This document shows, in pieces, positions 17,101 to 25,218 of a stretch of DNA of 64,000 bases. The stretch covers positions 496,001-560,000 of the forward strand of contig JACKOH010000002.1 in the NCBI GenBank assembly GCA_024234395.1. Reading direction: 5' to 3'. The notes beneath the pieces are model-generated. The model saw only the letters and a program-made list of their open reading frames with translations. It searched no databases and was not told the origin of the DNA. Position 1 is the stretch's first letter, and each line of letters opens with the position of its first letter. The position numbers were made by a program, and so were the translations under genes. This DNA is from Pseudomonadales bacterium. Its GTDB lineage: Bacteria; Pseudomonadota; Gammaproteobacteria; Pseudomonadales; Pseudohongiellaceae.

Positions 17101-18598
17101 CGATCAAGCCGCTGCCACGGCGCGGCCGGACGCGGTCATTGATCTGGTCCAGATGCAAATGGGCGCCACGTCGACCGCGACGGGTAGTATAGCCGTCGCT
17201 GAGCATCTGCAGCAGTTCGTCAAATTGCTCACGACTCAGATCACGATAGGGGAAGGCATTGGTGAACAGTTCAAACAGGCGGCCACTGCTGTAGGCAGAA
17301 TCCGGCTCATTTTCGGCCGCGCCCGGCGCCGCCACTTCGGCAACAATTTGCTGACTGAGAATATCCAGGGGACTTTCCGGCATGACGATATGATCCAGCT
17401 CGCCGTGCCGGATACTGTCCAGCAGCGCCGTGCATTCCACCAGGTCATCCCGGGTCAGCGGAAACAGAATTCCCTTGGGAGTACCGCCGACGGAGTGGCC
17501 GCTGCGTCCGACCCGCTGCAGGAAAGTGGCGATACTTTTCGGTGACGCGAACTGTACCACCAGGTCCACGGCGCCCACGTCGATACCCAGTTCCATGGAA
17601 GCGGTTGCCACCAGCACTTTCAGTTCGCCGGCCTTGAGTCGTTGTTCTGCCGAGTGACGGTGATCCTTGCTCATACTGCCGTGGTGAGAACAGACGCTTC
17701 CCTCATCAAGACGTTCGGTCAGAGCCAGGGCCAGTCGTTCCGAGAGGCGTCGGGTATTGACGAACACCAGGGTCGTCCGGTGACTCTCGATAAGCTGCAC
17801 CAGGCGCTGATACAGCTCCTCCCAGACCTCGTTACTCATCAGCGCCGACAGCGGCGAGCGGGGAATTTCCAGGCTCAGGATCAATTCCCGCCGGTGGCCG
17901 GCATCGACTATCGCGCAGTCCGCCTGGCCATCACGAACATTGCCATTTCCCACCAGGTAACGGGCCACCAGTTCAATCGGCCGCTGGGTGGCCGACAGCC
18001 CGATGCGCTGCAGGTTGCCGCCCACCAGTGCATCGAGACGCTCCACGGACAACGCCAGGTGTGAGCCGCGCTTGTCTCCCAACAGGGCATGGATTTCATC
18101 GATGATGAGCGTGCCTGCTGTTTTCAGCATGGCGCGCCCGCTGGCGCTGGTCAGCAATAAATACAGGGATTCCGGCGTGGTAACCAGGATATGCGGAGGA
18201 TTCTTCGCCATTTTCTGGCGTTCTTTCTGGGGCGTATCGCCGGTGCGCACCGCGACCCGGATGTCTACCGGTGCTTTGGCTTCCCGGTGTAACTGTTCAG
18301 CGATACCATCGAGCGGCATCTCCAGATTCCGGTAAATGTCATTGCTGAGCGCTTTCAGTGGCGACACATACACCACCTGGACACCATCCGGCAGGGATTG
18401 CTGCATACCCTGTTCCACCAGGGCATTGATCACCGCATAGAAAGCCGCCAGCGTCTTACCGCTACCGGTCGGTGCCGCAATCAGGGTATGGCGACCGGCC
18501 TGGATCGCCGGCCATGCCTCAGCCTGCGCCGGCGTCGGCTGCCCGAAGCTGTCCAGGAACCAGTTGCGGCAGACGGATGTAAACTGACTCAAAGGCAT
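14117..18598 (-). CDS. lhr: Large ATP-dependent helicase Lhr
   Basis: A 1493-residue superfamily-2 DNA helicase (E. coli Lhr is 1538). The RecA-like pair carries AAPTGSGKT (Walker A, residues 40-48), a DEIH box, GLSATQRP (motif III), ATASMELGID and QRVGRSGH (motif VI). Beyond residue about 430 come the winged-helix, Lhr-specific beta-barrel and the long C-terminal extension of Lhr-type (not Lhr-core) proteins. Associated with DNA repair. The start ATG 18598 gives the canonical N-terminus (FTSVCRNWFLDSFGQPTPAQ). The stop codon is inside the palindrome at 14062-14120, so the last residues may have been reshaped by that insertion. Confidence 0.96.
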   Translation of the reverse strand: MPLSQFTSVCRNWFLDSFGQPTPAQAEAWPAIQAGRHTLIAAPTGSGKTLAAFYAVINALVEQGMQQSLPDGVQVVYVSPLKALSNDIYRNLEMPLDGIAEQLHREAKAPVDIRVAVRTGDTPQKERQKMAKNPPHILVTTPESLYLLLTSASGRAMLKTAGTLIIDEIHALLGDKRGSHLALSVERLDALVGGNLQRIGLSATQRPIELVARYLVGNGNVRDGQADCAIVDAGHRRELILSLEIPRSPLSALMSNEVWEELYQRLVQLIESHRTTLVFVNTRRLSERLALALTERLDEGSVCSHHGSMSKDHRHSAEQRLKAGELKVLVATASMELGIDVGAVDLVVQFASPKSIATFLQRVGRSGHSVGGTPKGILFPLTRDDLVECTALLDSIRHGELDHIVMPESPLDILSQQIVAEVAAPGAAENEPDSAYSSGRLFELFTNAFPYRDLSREQFDELLQMLSDGYTTRRGRRGAHLHLDQINDRVRPRRGSGLIALTNGGAIPDMFDYQVVLDPEDTVVGTLNEDFALEALPGDVFTLGTHSWQLLRVDGLKVRVRDAQGMPPTIPFWFGEGPGRTRELSEAVSRLRGLVAELLIDGAPEQAAEGLVARIGISRDAAAQLVEYLHAGFQALGEMPTRETLVMERFFDEVGDMHLVIHSPYGSRINRGWGLALRKRFCRTFNFELQAAANEDSIVISLGSVHSFELQDVFNYLQTASLRDVLVQALLDAPMFEVRWRWNATRALAIQRNRAGKRIPPQFQRMDAEDLVAHVFPDQIACFENIQGKREVPDHPLVNQTIHDCLTEAMDIEELTSLIGAIENRDLKLVARDLREPSPFAQEIINARPYAFLDDAPFEERRTNAIRNRSWLDPAETGNLAILDPEAIRLVREQAWPQVGNPDELHDALLSLGYMTESEIGHHQYRRYLEVLGSEGRACRMTTGTTPPLWLAAERGPCLRTAFPDAALDPEPVLPDSIRRQAWQPEEAVREIARGRLEGCGPVTATQLAGETGLAREALEMALLALEVEGYVFRGQFSSRGVSGSAPIASAVETEWCERRLLQRIHRYTIDAHRKAIKPVSLQNYLRYLFQLHQLQVHREASAPTGVVPALDGQTRLQASLALLDGIAAPAAAWEADIFPNRIRDYDPNWLDVMCISGRTAWGRFRLPPGRIGREERRKAGPIRSTPIMLVSRENLDIWQALASTAREGNEPLPELGHEAALIEQDLRRHGASFVSEILQRTGLLKTRVEQGLAELVSFGRATSDSFTGLRALLTPEDRKPGNRSRRGRRAMFGIEDAGRWSLLTTVTAAGVEDTERTGQELSDDQFERLVHVYLQRWGVLFRKVLERETFAPPWRVLLRVLRRLELQGAIRGGRFITGIGGEQFAYPDTVDELRRSARSAAAQGSDAAMEYVALAAADPVNLLSLMLPDSRLPRLASNRVLFADGVPLATLQGAQVSFLREVTPDRQWKLQQLLQQRNFPPRLRSYLGRQVH

Positions 18599-18907
18599 GA
18601 TCAGATAGGGTCGGGAAATGCCGGGAAATTGCCTTCCGGAGTTAGACTCCAGTTAAGAGTCTAACCCGTTTTACTGTAAATCGATACAGGTATTGCCGGG
18701 CCGGGCCTTCCGTGCCAATTCGCAGTGTACGTTTACAACGAAGCCACCATTACCGAACTCACATCCAGGTCAACGCATCTGCGACAGGACTGATTACCCT
18801 CAAACCGGACCATTTGTCGTCAGGTAAGACTTGCAGACCGCACCGTCCCGGGCCAATGCTCGATGTAATACTCAATCTGTGTGCAAGCTGAGAATTTTTC
18901 CTGGTTC

Positions 18908-18944
18908 AAAAAGGGGACAGTCCCTCAGGGACTGTCCCCTTTTT
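18908..18944. repeat. GGGACAGTCCC palindrome (terminator-like), copy 1
   Basis: AAAAAGGGGACAGTCCC (18908-18924), loop TCA, GGGACTGTCCCCTTTTT (18928-18944): 17-bp perfect arms with A and T tracts, so it can terminate transcription either way. A second, shorter copy is at 21002-21028. REP-like; a degenerate REP-associated transposase gene is present at 29.7 kb. Confidence 0.75.
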
Positions 18945-19017
18945 GTCTGGTCCCCTTTTGTCTGCGCAAATGCCGGCGGCCGCTCGAAGCCAATGACATT
19001 TCCGAATCAGTAGTTAA

Positions 19018-19281
19018 GGAACCTCTGATTAATTATGAAACTGCTCTGCGGGAGTCTGTCGGGCACTGCTGCTAGGCGTCGTGCGCAGGGAATGGCCGTA
19101 GCCCTTGCCAAGTGCGACAACAACGCAGCAGTGCCCGACAGGCCCCGCCCGGCGGGGCCTTCAGACGAGCCCACTGGCTTCGTTGACTTGCCTTGACAGG
19201 CCGACGCATGCCGGCGGCAAGTCGCCTCGTCAGTGAACTCGTCTAAAGGCCAGAGTAATTTCATAATTAATCAGAGGTTCC
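19018..19281. mobile_element. 264-bp MITE with perfect 23-bp terminal inverted repeats
   Basis: The 23-bp ends (19018-19040 and 19259-19281, beginning GGAACCTCTGATTAA) are exact inverted complements. Inside are a 17-bp inverted repeat, CTGTCGGGCACTGCTGC (19056-19072) with its complement at 19125-19141; a GC hairpin GGCCCCGCC/GGCGGGGCC; and a third stem AGACGAG/CTCGTCT. Flanks are TTAA and CTAA, both YTAR-like but not identical. There is no transposase. GGAACCTCTG-type ends are, to my knowledge, common among IS5-family elements, so it may be mobilised in trans. Confidence 0.85.
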
Positions 19282-19435
19282 CTAAATCAATTCAGACCAG
19301 GGATAAGATCCAACAGGAAACCACTGATTGTCCACGAAAGTGACCCGCCAAAGCCTGCCAGGAGCCATCCGCCCGATCATTGACAGGCAGGCCAACGGCA
19401 ACTACCGTAGACAGTAGCGTCCGGAGGAGTGACCC

Positions 19436-19606
19436 GTGACACCTTATTTCTATGCGATCCTGACCATAATCAGCCTGCTCGGCATAATTGCGGCGTCAGA
19501 AATGGCCAGACATCGGGGTCTGAATCCCAGGGTCTGGTTTTATTCCGCCGCACTATTCGGACCGCTGGTATTACCGCTATTGTTTTTTCGCAGGAGGCCC
19601 GCATAA
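19436..19606 (+). CDS. 56-residue membrane microprotein coupled to lepB
   Basis: GTG 19436 to TAA 19604-19606 encodes a hydrophobic protein: helix 1 FYAILTIISLLGIIAA (residues 5-20), a basic loop with RHRGLNPRVW, helix 2 FYSAALFGPLVLPLLFF (residues 35-51), and a basic tail RRRPA. GGAGGA stands six to nine bases before the GTG. The stop overlaps the lepB start (TAATG), and the lepB ribosome-binding site AGGAGG lies within its last codons, so expression is coupled. Function unknown; by position it could assist or accompany signal peptidase. Confidence 0.72.
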   Translation: MTPYFYAILTIISLLGIIAASEMARHRGLNPRVWFYSAALFGPLVLPLLFFRRRPA

Positions 19607-20355
19607 TGATTGAAGAACAGGACAAGTTCCAGGAACCGAAGGTCCCGGGAGTGGAGCCGGATATGTTGCAGGATAAAGTTCACTTCAGCGATCGCGTTGC
19701 ACGCGCCCTGACGCTGTTCTGGCGCGATAACCGCCAGTTTCTGCTGCTGCTTTGCAGCATTGTGTTCTTCAAGAGTGCCATCGCCGATCTCAGTTCCATT
19801 TCCGGCGCTTCCATGCAGCCGACCCTGCTGGACGGCGACAAGGTCTGGGTCAACAAGCTGGCCTACGACGTCAAGATTCCGTTTACCGAGATTTCCCTGG
19901 GCAGCATTGCCGATCCGGAGCGGGGCGACATTGTTATCATCGATTCGCACCAGGCCGGCAAACGGCTCGTGAAGCGGATTGTCGGTCTGCCCGGCGATAC
20001 CGTCTATCTGCACGACAACGGCCTGGTTATCAACGGCGAACCGGCGGATTACCAGTTGGTGACCGAAGACGACGATTCCAAGATCATCATCGAGACCCTC
20101 CCTGAACATGCCCACAAGGCGCAGTTATCCACCAGCTACTTCAGTCGCACCATGCGCAATTACGGACCGGTCACGGTACCGGAAGGACACTATTTCGTGC
20201 TCGGTGACAACCGGGACAACAGTGCCGACAGTCGTGCCTATAGCTTTGTTCCCCGGGAAGAGCTGATCGGGCGCTCCAGTTCAGTGGTGTTTTCGCTGGA
20301 TTCCCAGAACCGTTTTATGCCCCGTGCCGACCGCTTCCTCACCGAGCTGGACTGA
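19606..20355 (+). CDS. lepB: Signal peptidase I
   Basis: Inner-membrane serine protease that removes signal peptides; 249 residues. One membrane helix (about 44-60, FLLLLCSIVFFKSAI) is followed by the catalytic Ser69 in SGASMQPTL, the general base Lys123 in LVKRIVGLPGD, and box E GDNRDNSADSR. ATG 19606 is chosen because AGGAGG precedes it and it forms a TAATG overlap with the upstream microprotein; the longer frame from 19429 is out of context. Unlike E. coli LepB there is only one N-terminal helix, as in many alternative type I peptidases. A gene such as lepA or rnc, the usual neighbour, is absent, so a second lepB may exist elsewhere. Confidence 0.94.
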   Translation: MIEEQDKFQEPKVPGVEPDMLQDKVHFSDRVARALTLFWRDNRQFLLLLCSIVFFKSAIADLSSISGASMQPTLLDGDKVWVNKLAYDVKIPFTEISLGSIADPERGDIVIIDSHQAGKRLVKRIVGLPGDTVYLHDNGLVINGEPADYQLVTEDDDSKIIIETLPEHAHKAQLSTSYFSRTMRNYGPVTVPEGHYFVLGDNRDNSADSRAYSFVPREELIGRSSSVVFSLDSQNRFMPRADRFLTELD

Positions 20356-20418
20356 TTCCGGCAGCCGGGCAGGCTACAATATCTTTACAATCGAACAGTT
20401 CAACCAAGAGGCAAACCT

Positions 20419-20997
20419 ATGAAGAGAAAATCGCTCAGGAAGCTGGCCGGACTGGTTTCCCTGTGTTCCCTGTTCGTGATGCCCCTGACCCAGGCCCAGG
20501 ACTTTGTCTGGGCGCCGGATTTTCCGGTCGGGACTGTCATCGCGGATATCGAAGCACCGGATCAGAATGGCGAAATCAAGACCTTTCAGGATCTGGTGGG
20601 AGAAAATGGCCTGCTGCTGATGTTCAGCCGCTCCTTCGACTGGTGACCCTACTGTAAAGCTCAGCTCGTGCAGCTGATAGAGATCCAGGACCAGTTCCCT
20701 GCCATGGGCATCAACATTGCCGCCATGACCTATGACCCGTTCGAGTTCCTGAAGGAAGTCGAACTGGACGAAGGCGTTGAATTTCCCCTGCTGCAGGATA
20801 TCGATCGGAAGCATGTAACTGCTTTCGGCATCCTCAATACCACCGATTACGAACCCGGTAATCGCGCCTGGGGTGTTCCCTATCCCGGCATTTTCCTGAT
20901 CGACCCGGACGGGGTGATCCGCTACAAGTTCGCCGAGGAAAGTTATCGGGTGAGACCGGATTTTGCCGATGTACTGGAGGCAGCAGCAAATCTGTGA
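20419..20997 (+). CDS. Probable selenoprotein: exported redoxin/AhpC-TSA family with UPYC active site
   Basis: ATG 20419 to TGA 20995-20997, 192 residues if the in-frame TGA at 20644-20646 is read as selenocysteine (residue 76). The first part ends LLLMFSRSFDW, the second resumes in the same frame with PYCKAQLVQLIEIQDQFPAM and continues with normal redoxin features (VPYPGIFLIDPDGVIRYKF). In cysteine homologues this position is the first Cys of a W-C-P-Y-C motif, so the UGA falls exactly on the catalytic residue. A signal peptide (MKRKSLRKLAGLVSL..., cleaved after AQA near residue 27) sends it to the periplasm. Alternative: a Cys-to-stop mutation. It is downstream of lepB by 63 bases and followed by a palindrome. 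Confidence 0.8.
20644..20690 (+). promoter_or_regulatory. Candidate bacterial SECIS element following the in-frame UGA
   Basis: Fourteen bases after the UGA, TCAGCT (20661-20666) pairs with AGCTGA (20672-20677) around loop CGTGC, inside the coding region. A weaker outer pairing CTG/CAG (20652-20654 with 20686-20688) could lengthen the stem. Position and size fit bacterial SECIS hairpins, which begin shortly after the UGA and show a G in the apical loop. Folding has not been computed. Confidence 0.55.
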
Positions 20998-21001
20998 CAT
21001 C

Positions 21002-21028
21002 CGGGACAGTCCCGGAGGGACTGTCCCG
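21002..21028. repeat. GGGACAGTCCC palindrome, copy 2
   Basis: CGGGACAGTCCC (21002-21013), loop GGA, GGGACTGTCCCG (21017-21028). It begins five bases after the redoxin stop. There is no T-tract, so any termination would be weak. Same core as the palindrome at 18908-18944. Confidence 0.7.
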
Positions 21029-21235
21029 ATTAAGCAGCATGGTGGTGCAGTCAGAGTCTGCGGCGCGCCACCCGGCTGCCACCATCTGTTCCTGAACCCG
21101 TTTCCCATCGTCCGGAAACCGGGCCAGCATTGAAATTTCCCTGTATACTCCGGACTCTCAGAAATTCCCTGGTCAGGAATCGACACTGTTCGGTCGGACC
21201 GGAGATGTATCTTCATTCGGGTCCTGAAAACAACA

Positions 21236-23479
21236 ATGTCATTCACCAGATCCCCCCACTCGCGGCGCCGGCTGCAGAACCTGATTTCGAGTTTACTGCT
21301 CTTCGCACCCGGCCTGCTTGGCGCCCAGGATGCGGAAGTGGATTTCCAGATCCCCCGTATCACCAATCCACCACTGATTGACGGCAATATCGGTGAGCTC
21401 GAATGGGCGGCCGCGGAACGGGTCCTGCTGGATATTGAAACGACACCGGGAGAAAACATACCGTCTAAGGTGACTTCCGAAGCCCTGATCATGGAAGACG
21501 GCGAAGTACTGTACGTGGCGTTCATTTCCTGGGATCCGGATGTCACACAGATTCGCGCCTTCTATCGTGATCGTGACGACGTGAGAAACAATGACCGGGT
21601 GGGCATTGTGCTGGACACTTTCAACGATGAGCGGCGCGCCTACGAGTTTTACGCCAATCCCTTCGGCGTGCAGATGGACGCAATCAACGACGACGTCAAC
21701 GATCGCTATGACAGTTCGTGGAACGCCATCTGGGATAGCGCCGGACGCATCAATGACGACAGTTACACAGTCGAGATGGCGATACCCTTGAAGCAGTTGC
21801 GTTTCGCCGAAGGGCTGGACGAGCAGACCTGGGGAATCAACTTTGTCCGTCGTTACCCGCGCGACCGAGACTACAACATCAGTAACCGGGCCCGGGACCT
21901 GAACATCTCCTGCTATCTCTGCGACATCGGCAAGGCCCAGGGTTTTTCCGATCTGCAACCGGGACGCAACCTGGAAGTCATCCCCACCGTCACCACCAGC
22001 TATATTGAGAATCGGAACCCTGAAGCCGGTGGCTGGGTAGCTGAAGACGTCGATCCTCAGGCCAGCCTCGACGTCCGCTGGGGCATCAATCAGAACCTCT
22101 ATCTTAATGCCACGATCAACCCGGACTTTTCCCAGGTGGAAGCGGATCGAACGATCCTGGATACCAATACTACTTTCAGTATTTACGTTCCAGAACGGCG
22201 AACTTTTTTCCTTGATGGTGCTGATTATTTCAACACTTACCTGAACCTGGTCCATACGCGCAATATCGCTGCCCCCGACTACGGCGCCAAACTGACCGGA
22301 AAATCCGGCAAACATACTTACGGACTGCTGGCGGCCAATGACACCGCAACCAGCTTCCTGATTCCCCGCAGCCTGAGCTCAAGTGTCGCCACGCTTGGTG
22401 AAGTGGAAAGTGACGTGTCGATATTCCGTTACCGATACGACGTGATGGAAAATTCGACGCTCGGGGCAGTGGTCACCAATCGGGAGGCGGACGGCTATCG
22501 CAATACTGTCACCGGTATCGACGGGGTTTTTCAACTCACCAATACCGACACTCTGACAGTCCAGACCCTGCATTCGGAATCCCGCTATCCGACGGCAATA
22601 CAGGAACGCTTCAGCCAGCTTCCCGAACTCAGCGATCAGACCCACGTGGTGGATTATCGCCATCAGGACCGACGCTGGGACTGGTGGGTCAACTACGTGG
22701 ATTACGGTGAAGACTTTCGTGCCGACCTGGGATTTATCAATCAGGTGGATTTTCGTCGACTCACTCTGCGCGCAGGGCATACCTGGCGCTGGGACGACAA
22801 TTTCTTTAACCGTATCTGGTTCGCTGCCGACTGGGACAAGACCTATGACCAGTCGGGATTGAATCTCGAGGAGGAACTGGAATTCTTTCTCGAAATGGAC
22901 GGTCCACTGCAATCGCGCCTGAGCGGCCTGTTTGGTGGCAGTAAAACTTATTTCAACGGCTATTACTTCGATGAGCAGTTCAACCAGTTGCGGCTGACTT
23001 TCCGACCCAACGCCGATCTGTTCCTCGGCATGTACGTCAGACTGGAAGACGTGGTGGATTTCGCCAATACGCGGTTGGGCCGATCGCTGCGTCTTGGCCC
23101 CGAGATCACCTATAACTGGGGGCCGCATCTACAGATGAATCTGGAACACACGTACCAGGAATTCGATTCCGACGGAGGCCGGCTTTTCACCGCCAACCTC
23201 ACCGATGCCAGAGCCACCTACCAGTTCAGCGCGCGCAGTTTTCTCCGCTTTACCCTGCAATACACCGATCAGGATCGCAACCCTGCCCGCTACATTAATC
23301 CGGTACAGAGCCGCTCCAAATCGCTGGCGACCCAGCTCCTCTACAGCTACCGGATCAATGCTGCGTCACGTTTTTTTATAGGTTACTCGGACTCGGGTTT
23401 CCAGAACGATGCTCACGACTCCATCGAACCTACCAACCGGACCCTGTTCGCCAAGTTCAGTTACGCCTGGCAGCCCTGA
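21236..23479 (+). CDS. DUF5916 outer-membrane protein with CBM9-like N-terminal domain
   Basis: A 747-residue exported protein. A signal peptide (residues 1-30, ends LLGAQD) is followed by a carbohydrate-binding-9-like domain (about 40-230; LIDGNIGELEWAAAE, VLYVAFISWDPD, DRVGIVLDTFNDERRAYEF), then the DUF5916 region with INPDFSQVEAD and FSIYVPERRTFFLDGADYF. The second half is rich in alternating aromatic strands and ends in an aromatic residue pattern (FAKFSYAWQP) as expected of an outer-membrane beta-barrel. Function in the family is unproven; such proteins often accompany TonB-dependent uptake or amidohydrolases. A -10-like TATACT is at 21144. No partner gene is adjacent. Confidence 0.85.
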   Translation: MSFTRSPHSRRRLQNLISSLLLFAPGLLGAQDAEVDFQIPRITNPPLIDGNIGELEWAAAERVLLDIETTPGENIPSKVTSEALIMEDGEVLYVAFISWDPDVTQIRAFYRDRDDVRNNDRVGIVLDTFNDERRAYEFYANPFGVQMDAINDDVNDRYDSSWNAIWDSAGRINDDSYTVEMAIPLKQLRFAEGLDEQTWGINFVRRYPRDRDYNISNRARDLNISCYLCDIGKAQGFSDLQPGRNLEVIPTVTTSYIENRNPEAGGWVAEDVDPQASLDVRWGINQNLYLNATINPDFSQVEADRTILDTNTTFSIYVPERRTFFLDGADYFNTYLNLVHTRNIAAPDYGAKLTGKSGKHTYGLLAANDTATSFLIPRSLSSSVATLGEVESDVSIFRYRYDVMENSTLGAVVTNREADGYRNTVTGIDGVFQLTNTDTLTVQTLHSESRYPTAIQERFSQLPELSDQTHVVDYRHQDRRWDWWVNYVDYGEDFRADLGFINQVDFRRLTLRAGHTWRWDDNFFNRIWFAADWDKTYDQSGLNLEEELEFFLEMDGPLQSRLSGLFGGSKTYFNGYYFDEQFNQLRLTFRPNADLFLGMYVRLEDVVDFANTRLGRSLRLGPEITYNWGPHLQMNLEHTYQEFDSDGGRLFTANLTDARATYQFSARSFLRFTLQYTDQDRNPARYINPVQSRSKSLATQLLYSYRINAASRFFIGYSDSGFQNDAHDSIEPTNRTLFAKFSYAWQP

Positions 23480-23696
23480 CCCTGTCTGGCAACCTGTTGA
23501 AAACCTTCAACTGGCTGCTCATTCCACCGGGATCATCGAGAGTCTTAACGACGGTTACTTTCCTCTACCGGCGAACCGGTGATTCACTGCCCGGGAGGAG
23601 CAGAAGGGCTGGTAACACAAGCATCCGCTATAAAACCAGTGATCCAGAGGGTAAACTTGTGAATCATCAATTCAACAACAGGAATCAGGACTGAAC

Positions 23697-24788
23697 GTGG
23701 GAAAACAGACCGCGCTTTACCAGAAGCACCTGGATGCCGGTGCCAGGATGATAGATTTTGCCGGCTGGGATATGCCCATCAATTATGGGTCACAGATCGA
23801 GGAGCACAATCAGGTCAGGCAGCACGCCGGCGTGTTCGATGTTTCCCATATGACCGTGGTGGACATCTCCGGTACCCAGGCTCTCGATTTCCTGCGTCAC
23901 CTGCTTGCCAACGACGTAGCCAGGTTGGGAGAAGTAGGCAAGGCACTTTACAGTGCCATGCTCAACGACGAGGGTGGGGTTATCGACGACCTGATCGTTT
24001 ACCGCCTGCAGCAGGGCTATCGGCTGGTGGTCAATTGCGCCACCAGGACCAAGGATCTGCAATGGCTTGAACGTCAGTCGACCGGGTTTGAAGTCAGCAT
24101 CAACGAACGACCGGAGTTGGCAATTCTGGCCGTGCATGGCCCGGAGTCCATCGAGCGCGTCTGCGCCGTGATTCCCGCCGAATGGACAGACCGGGTTCGT
24201 GCTCTGGGAAATTTCCGTGGCGTTGAGCTGCCCGGTGACTGGCTGATCGCCAGGACCGGTTACACCGGCGAAAAGGGGCTGGAACTGATCTTTCCTGCAA
24301 CGGAAGCTCCGGGTTTGTGGGACCGGCTGCTGGGGGTTGGCGTCAAACCGGTGGGGCTGGGTGCCCGCGATACGCTGCGGCTGGAAGCGGGAATGAATCT
24401 GTATGGTCATGACATGGACGAATCCATCTCCCCCCTGGCAGCCAATATGGCTCAGACTATCGCCTGGGAACCGGAGGACCGGGATTTCATCGGCAGGGCA
24501 GCGATCGCCGCACACCGCGAACTGGCCGACCAGCAGCAGTATCCGATTCTGACCGGACTGGTACTCGAGTCCCGCGGTGTGCTGCGGGAAGGTCAGAGGG
24601 TGATTACCGATACCGGGGAAGGGGTTATTACCAGCGGAAGTTTTTCCCCCACATTGAAGCATTCCATCGCATTGGCTAGAATTCCGCCCAACAGCACTGC
24701 CTGCCAGGTTGAGTTGCGCGGTACCCTGACACCTGTACGCATTGTGAAACCCAATTTCGTCAGGTTCGGCAGGAAGGTGTTCGAATAA
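23697..24788 (+). CDS. gcvT: Aminomethyltransferase, glycine cleavage T protein
   Basis: Transfers the methylene group from the aminomethyl-lipoyl H protein to tetrahydrofolate, releasing ammonia. The 363 residues match the family. GTG 23697 has AGGA six bases upstream and gives MGKQTALYQKHLDAGARMID, the canonical N-terminus; MPINYGSQ, FDVSHMTVVDISG, TGYTGEKGLEL and LGARDTLRLEAGMNLYGHD follow, all GcvT signatures. First gene of the gcvT-gcvH-gcvP set. I looked for a glycine riboswitch in the 217 bases upstream and did not recognise one. Confidence 0.97.
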   Translation: MGKQTALYQKHLDAGARMIDFAGWDMPINYGSQIEEHNQVRQHAGVFDVSHMTVVDISGTQALDFLRHLLANDVARLGEVGKALYSAMLNDEGGVIDDLIVYRLQQGYRLVVNCATRTKDLQWLERQSTGFEVSINERPELAILAVHGPESIERVCAVIPAEWTDRVRALGNFRGVELPGDWLIARTGYTGEKGLELIFPATEAPGLWDRLLGVGVKPVGLGARDTLRLEAGMNLYGHDMDESISPLAANMAQTIAWEPEDRDFIGRAAIAAHRELADQQQYPILTGLVLESRGVLREGQRVITDTGEGVITSGSFSPTLKHSIALARIPPNSTACQVELRGTLTPVRIVKPNFVRFGRKVFE

Positions 24789-24828
24789 ATCCCCTTAGCT
24801 TCCGGTGACAGCAAACGAGGAAAGACCA

Positions 24829-25218
24829 TTGAGCAAGTTTCCCGATGACTTGAAATACGCCCGTTCCCACGAATGGGTCAGGGTAGAGGATGACGGTACC
24901 GTCACCGTGGGCATCAGCGATCACGCGCAGAAAGCTCTTGGCGACATTGTGTTTGTCGAACTGCCGGAACTGGAAACCCATGTCAACGCCAGGGACGAAG
25001 TGGCGGTCGTGGAATCCGTGAAGGCCGCTTCCGATATCTATGCACCGGTATCGGGCAAAATCATCGCGATCAACGAAAAACTTGTGGATGCACCGGAAAC
25101 GGTCAATGGTGACCCCTATATCGAGGGCTGGTTCTTCAAGATCGAAATGGATGACGATTCGGAACTGGAAGAGTTACTGGACGCAGACACCTACAAGGAA
25201 ATCTGCGACGAGGAATAG
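24829..25218 (+). CDS. gcvH: Glycine cleavage system H protein, TTG start
   Basis: Lipoyl carrier protein shuttling the aminomethyl group between P and T proteins. TTG 24829 is the start: GAGGAAAG lies just upstream with good spacing, and the resulting 129-residue protein equals the E. coli length, beginning MSKFPDDLKYARSHEWVRVE. The lipoylated lysine is in VESVKAASDIY. The longer GTG frame from 24805 adds eight residues without counterpart. Forty bases separate it from gcvT. Repeat copy C begins at the base after its stop codon and separates it from gcvP. Confidence 0.96.
   Translation: MSKFPDDLKYARSHEWVRVEDDGTVTVGISDHAQKALGDIVFVELPELETHVNARDEVAVVESVKAASDIYAPVSGKIIAINEKLVDAPETVNGDPYIEGWFFKIEMDDDSELEELLDADTYKEICDEE

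Larger units (their letters stand above)
18599..19435. other. Long non-coding, repeat-rich gap
   Basis: 837 bases between the divergent lhr and lepB units. It holds a 9-bp hairpin GTTAGACTC / GAGTCTAAC at about 18639-18663, upstream of lhr and a possible operator; a 17-bp-arm GGGACAGTCCC palindrome; and a 264-bp MITE. TTGACA at 19380-19385 with a weak -10 (TACCGT) may drive the lepB unit. No convincing coding frame. Confidence 0.6.

Noticed and set aside
20644..20646. Pseudogene with a simple nonsense mutation
   Set aside because: Possible but less likely: the stop coincides exactly with the catalytic residue, both halves are otherwise intact in one frame and a hairpin follows at SECIS distance.
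20374..21546. 390-codon minus-strand frame across the redoxin gene and intergenic region
   Set aside because: It would cover palindromes and the start of the DUF5916 gene; no domain seen. The plus-strand redoxin with UGA explains the region better.
23480..23696. Glycine riboswitch upstream of gcvT
   Set aside because: The characteristic paired aptamer motifs could not be recognised; only a plain ribosome-binding site is visible.
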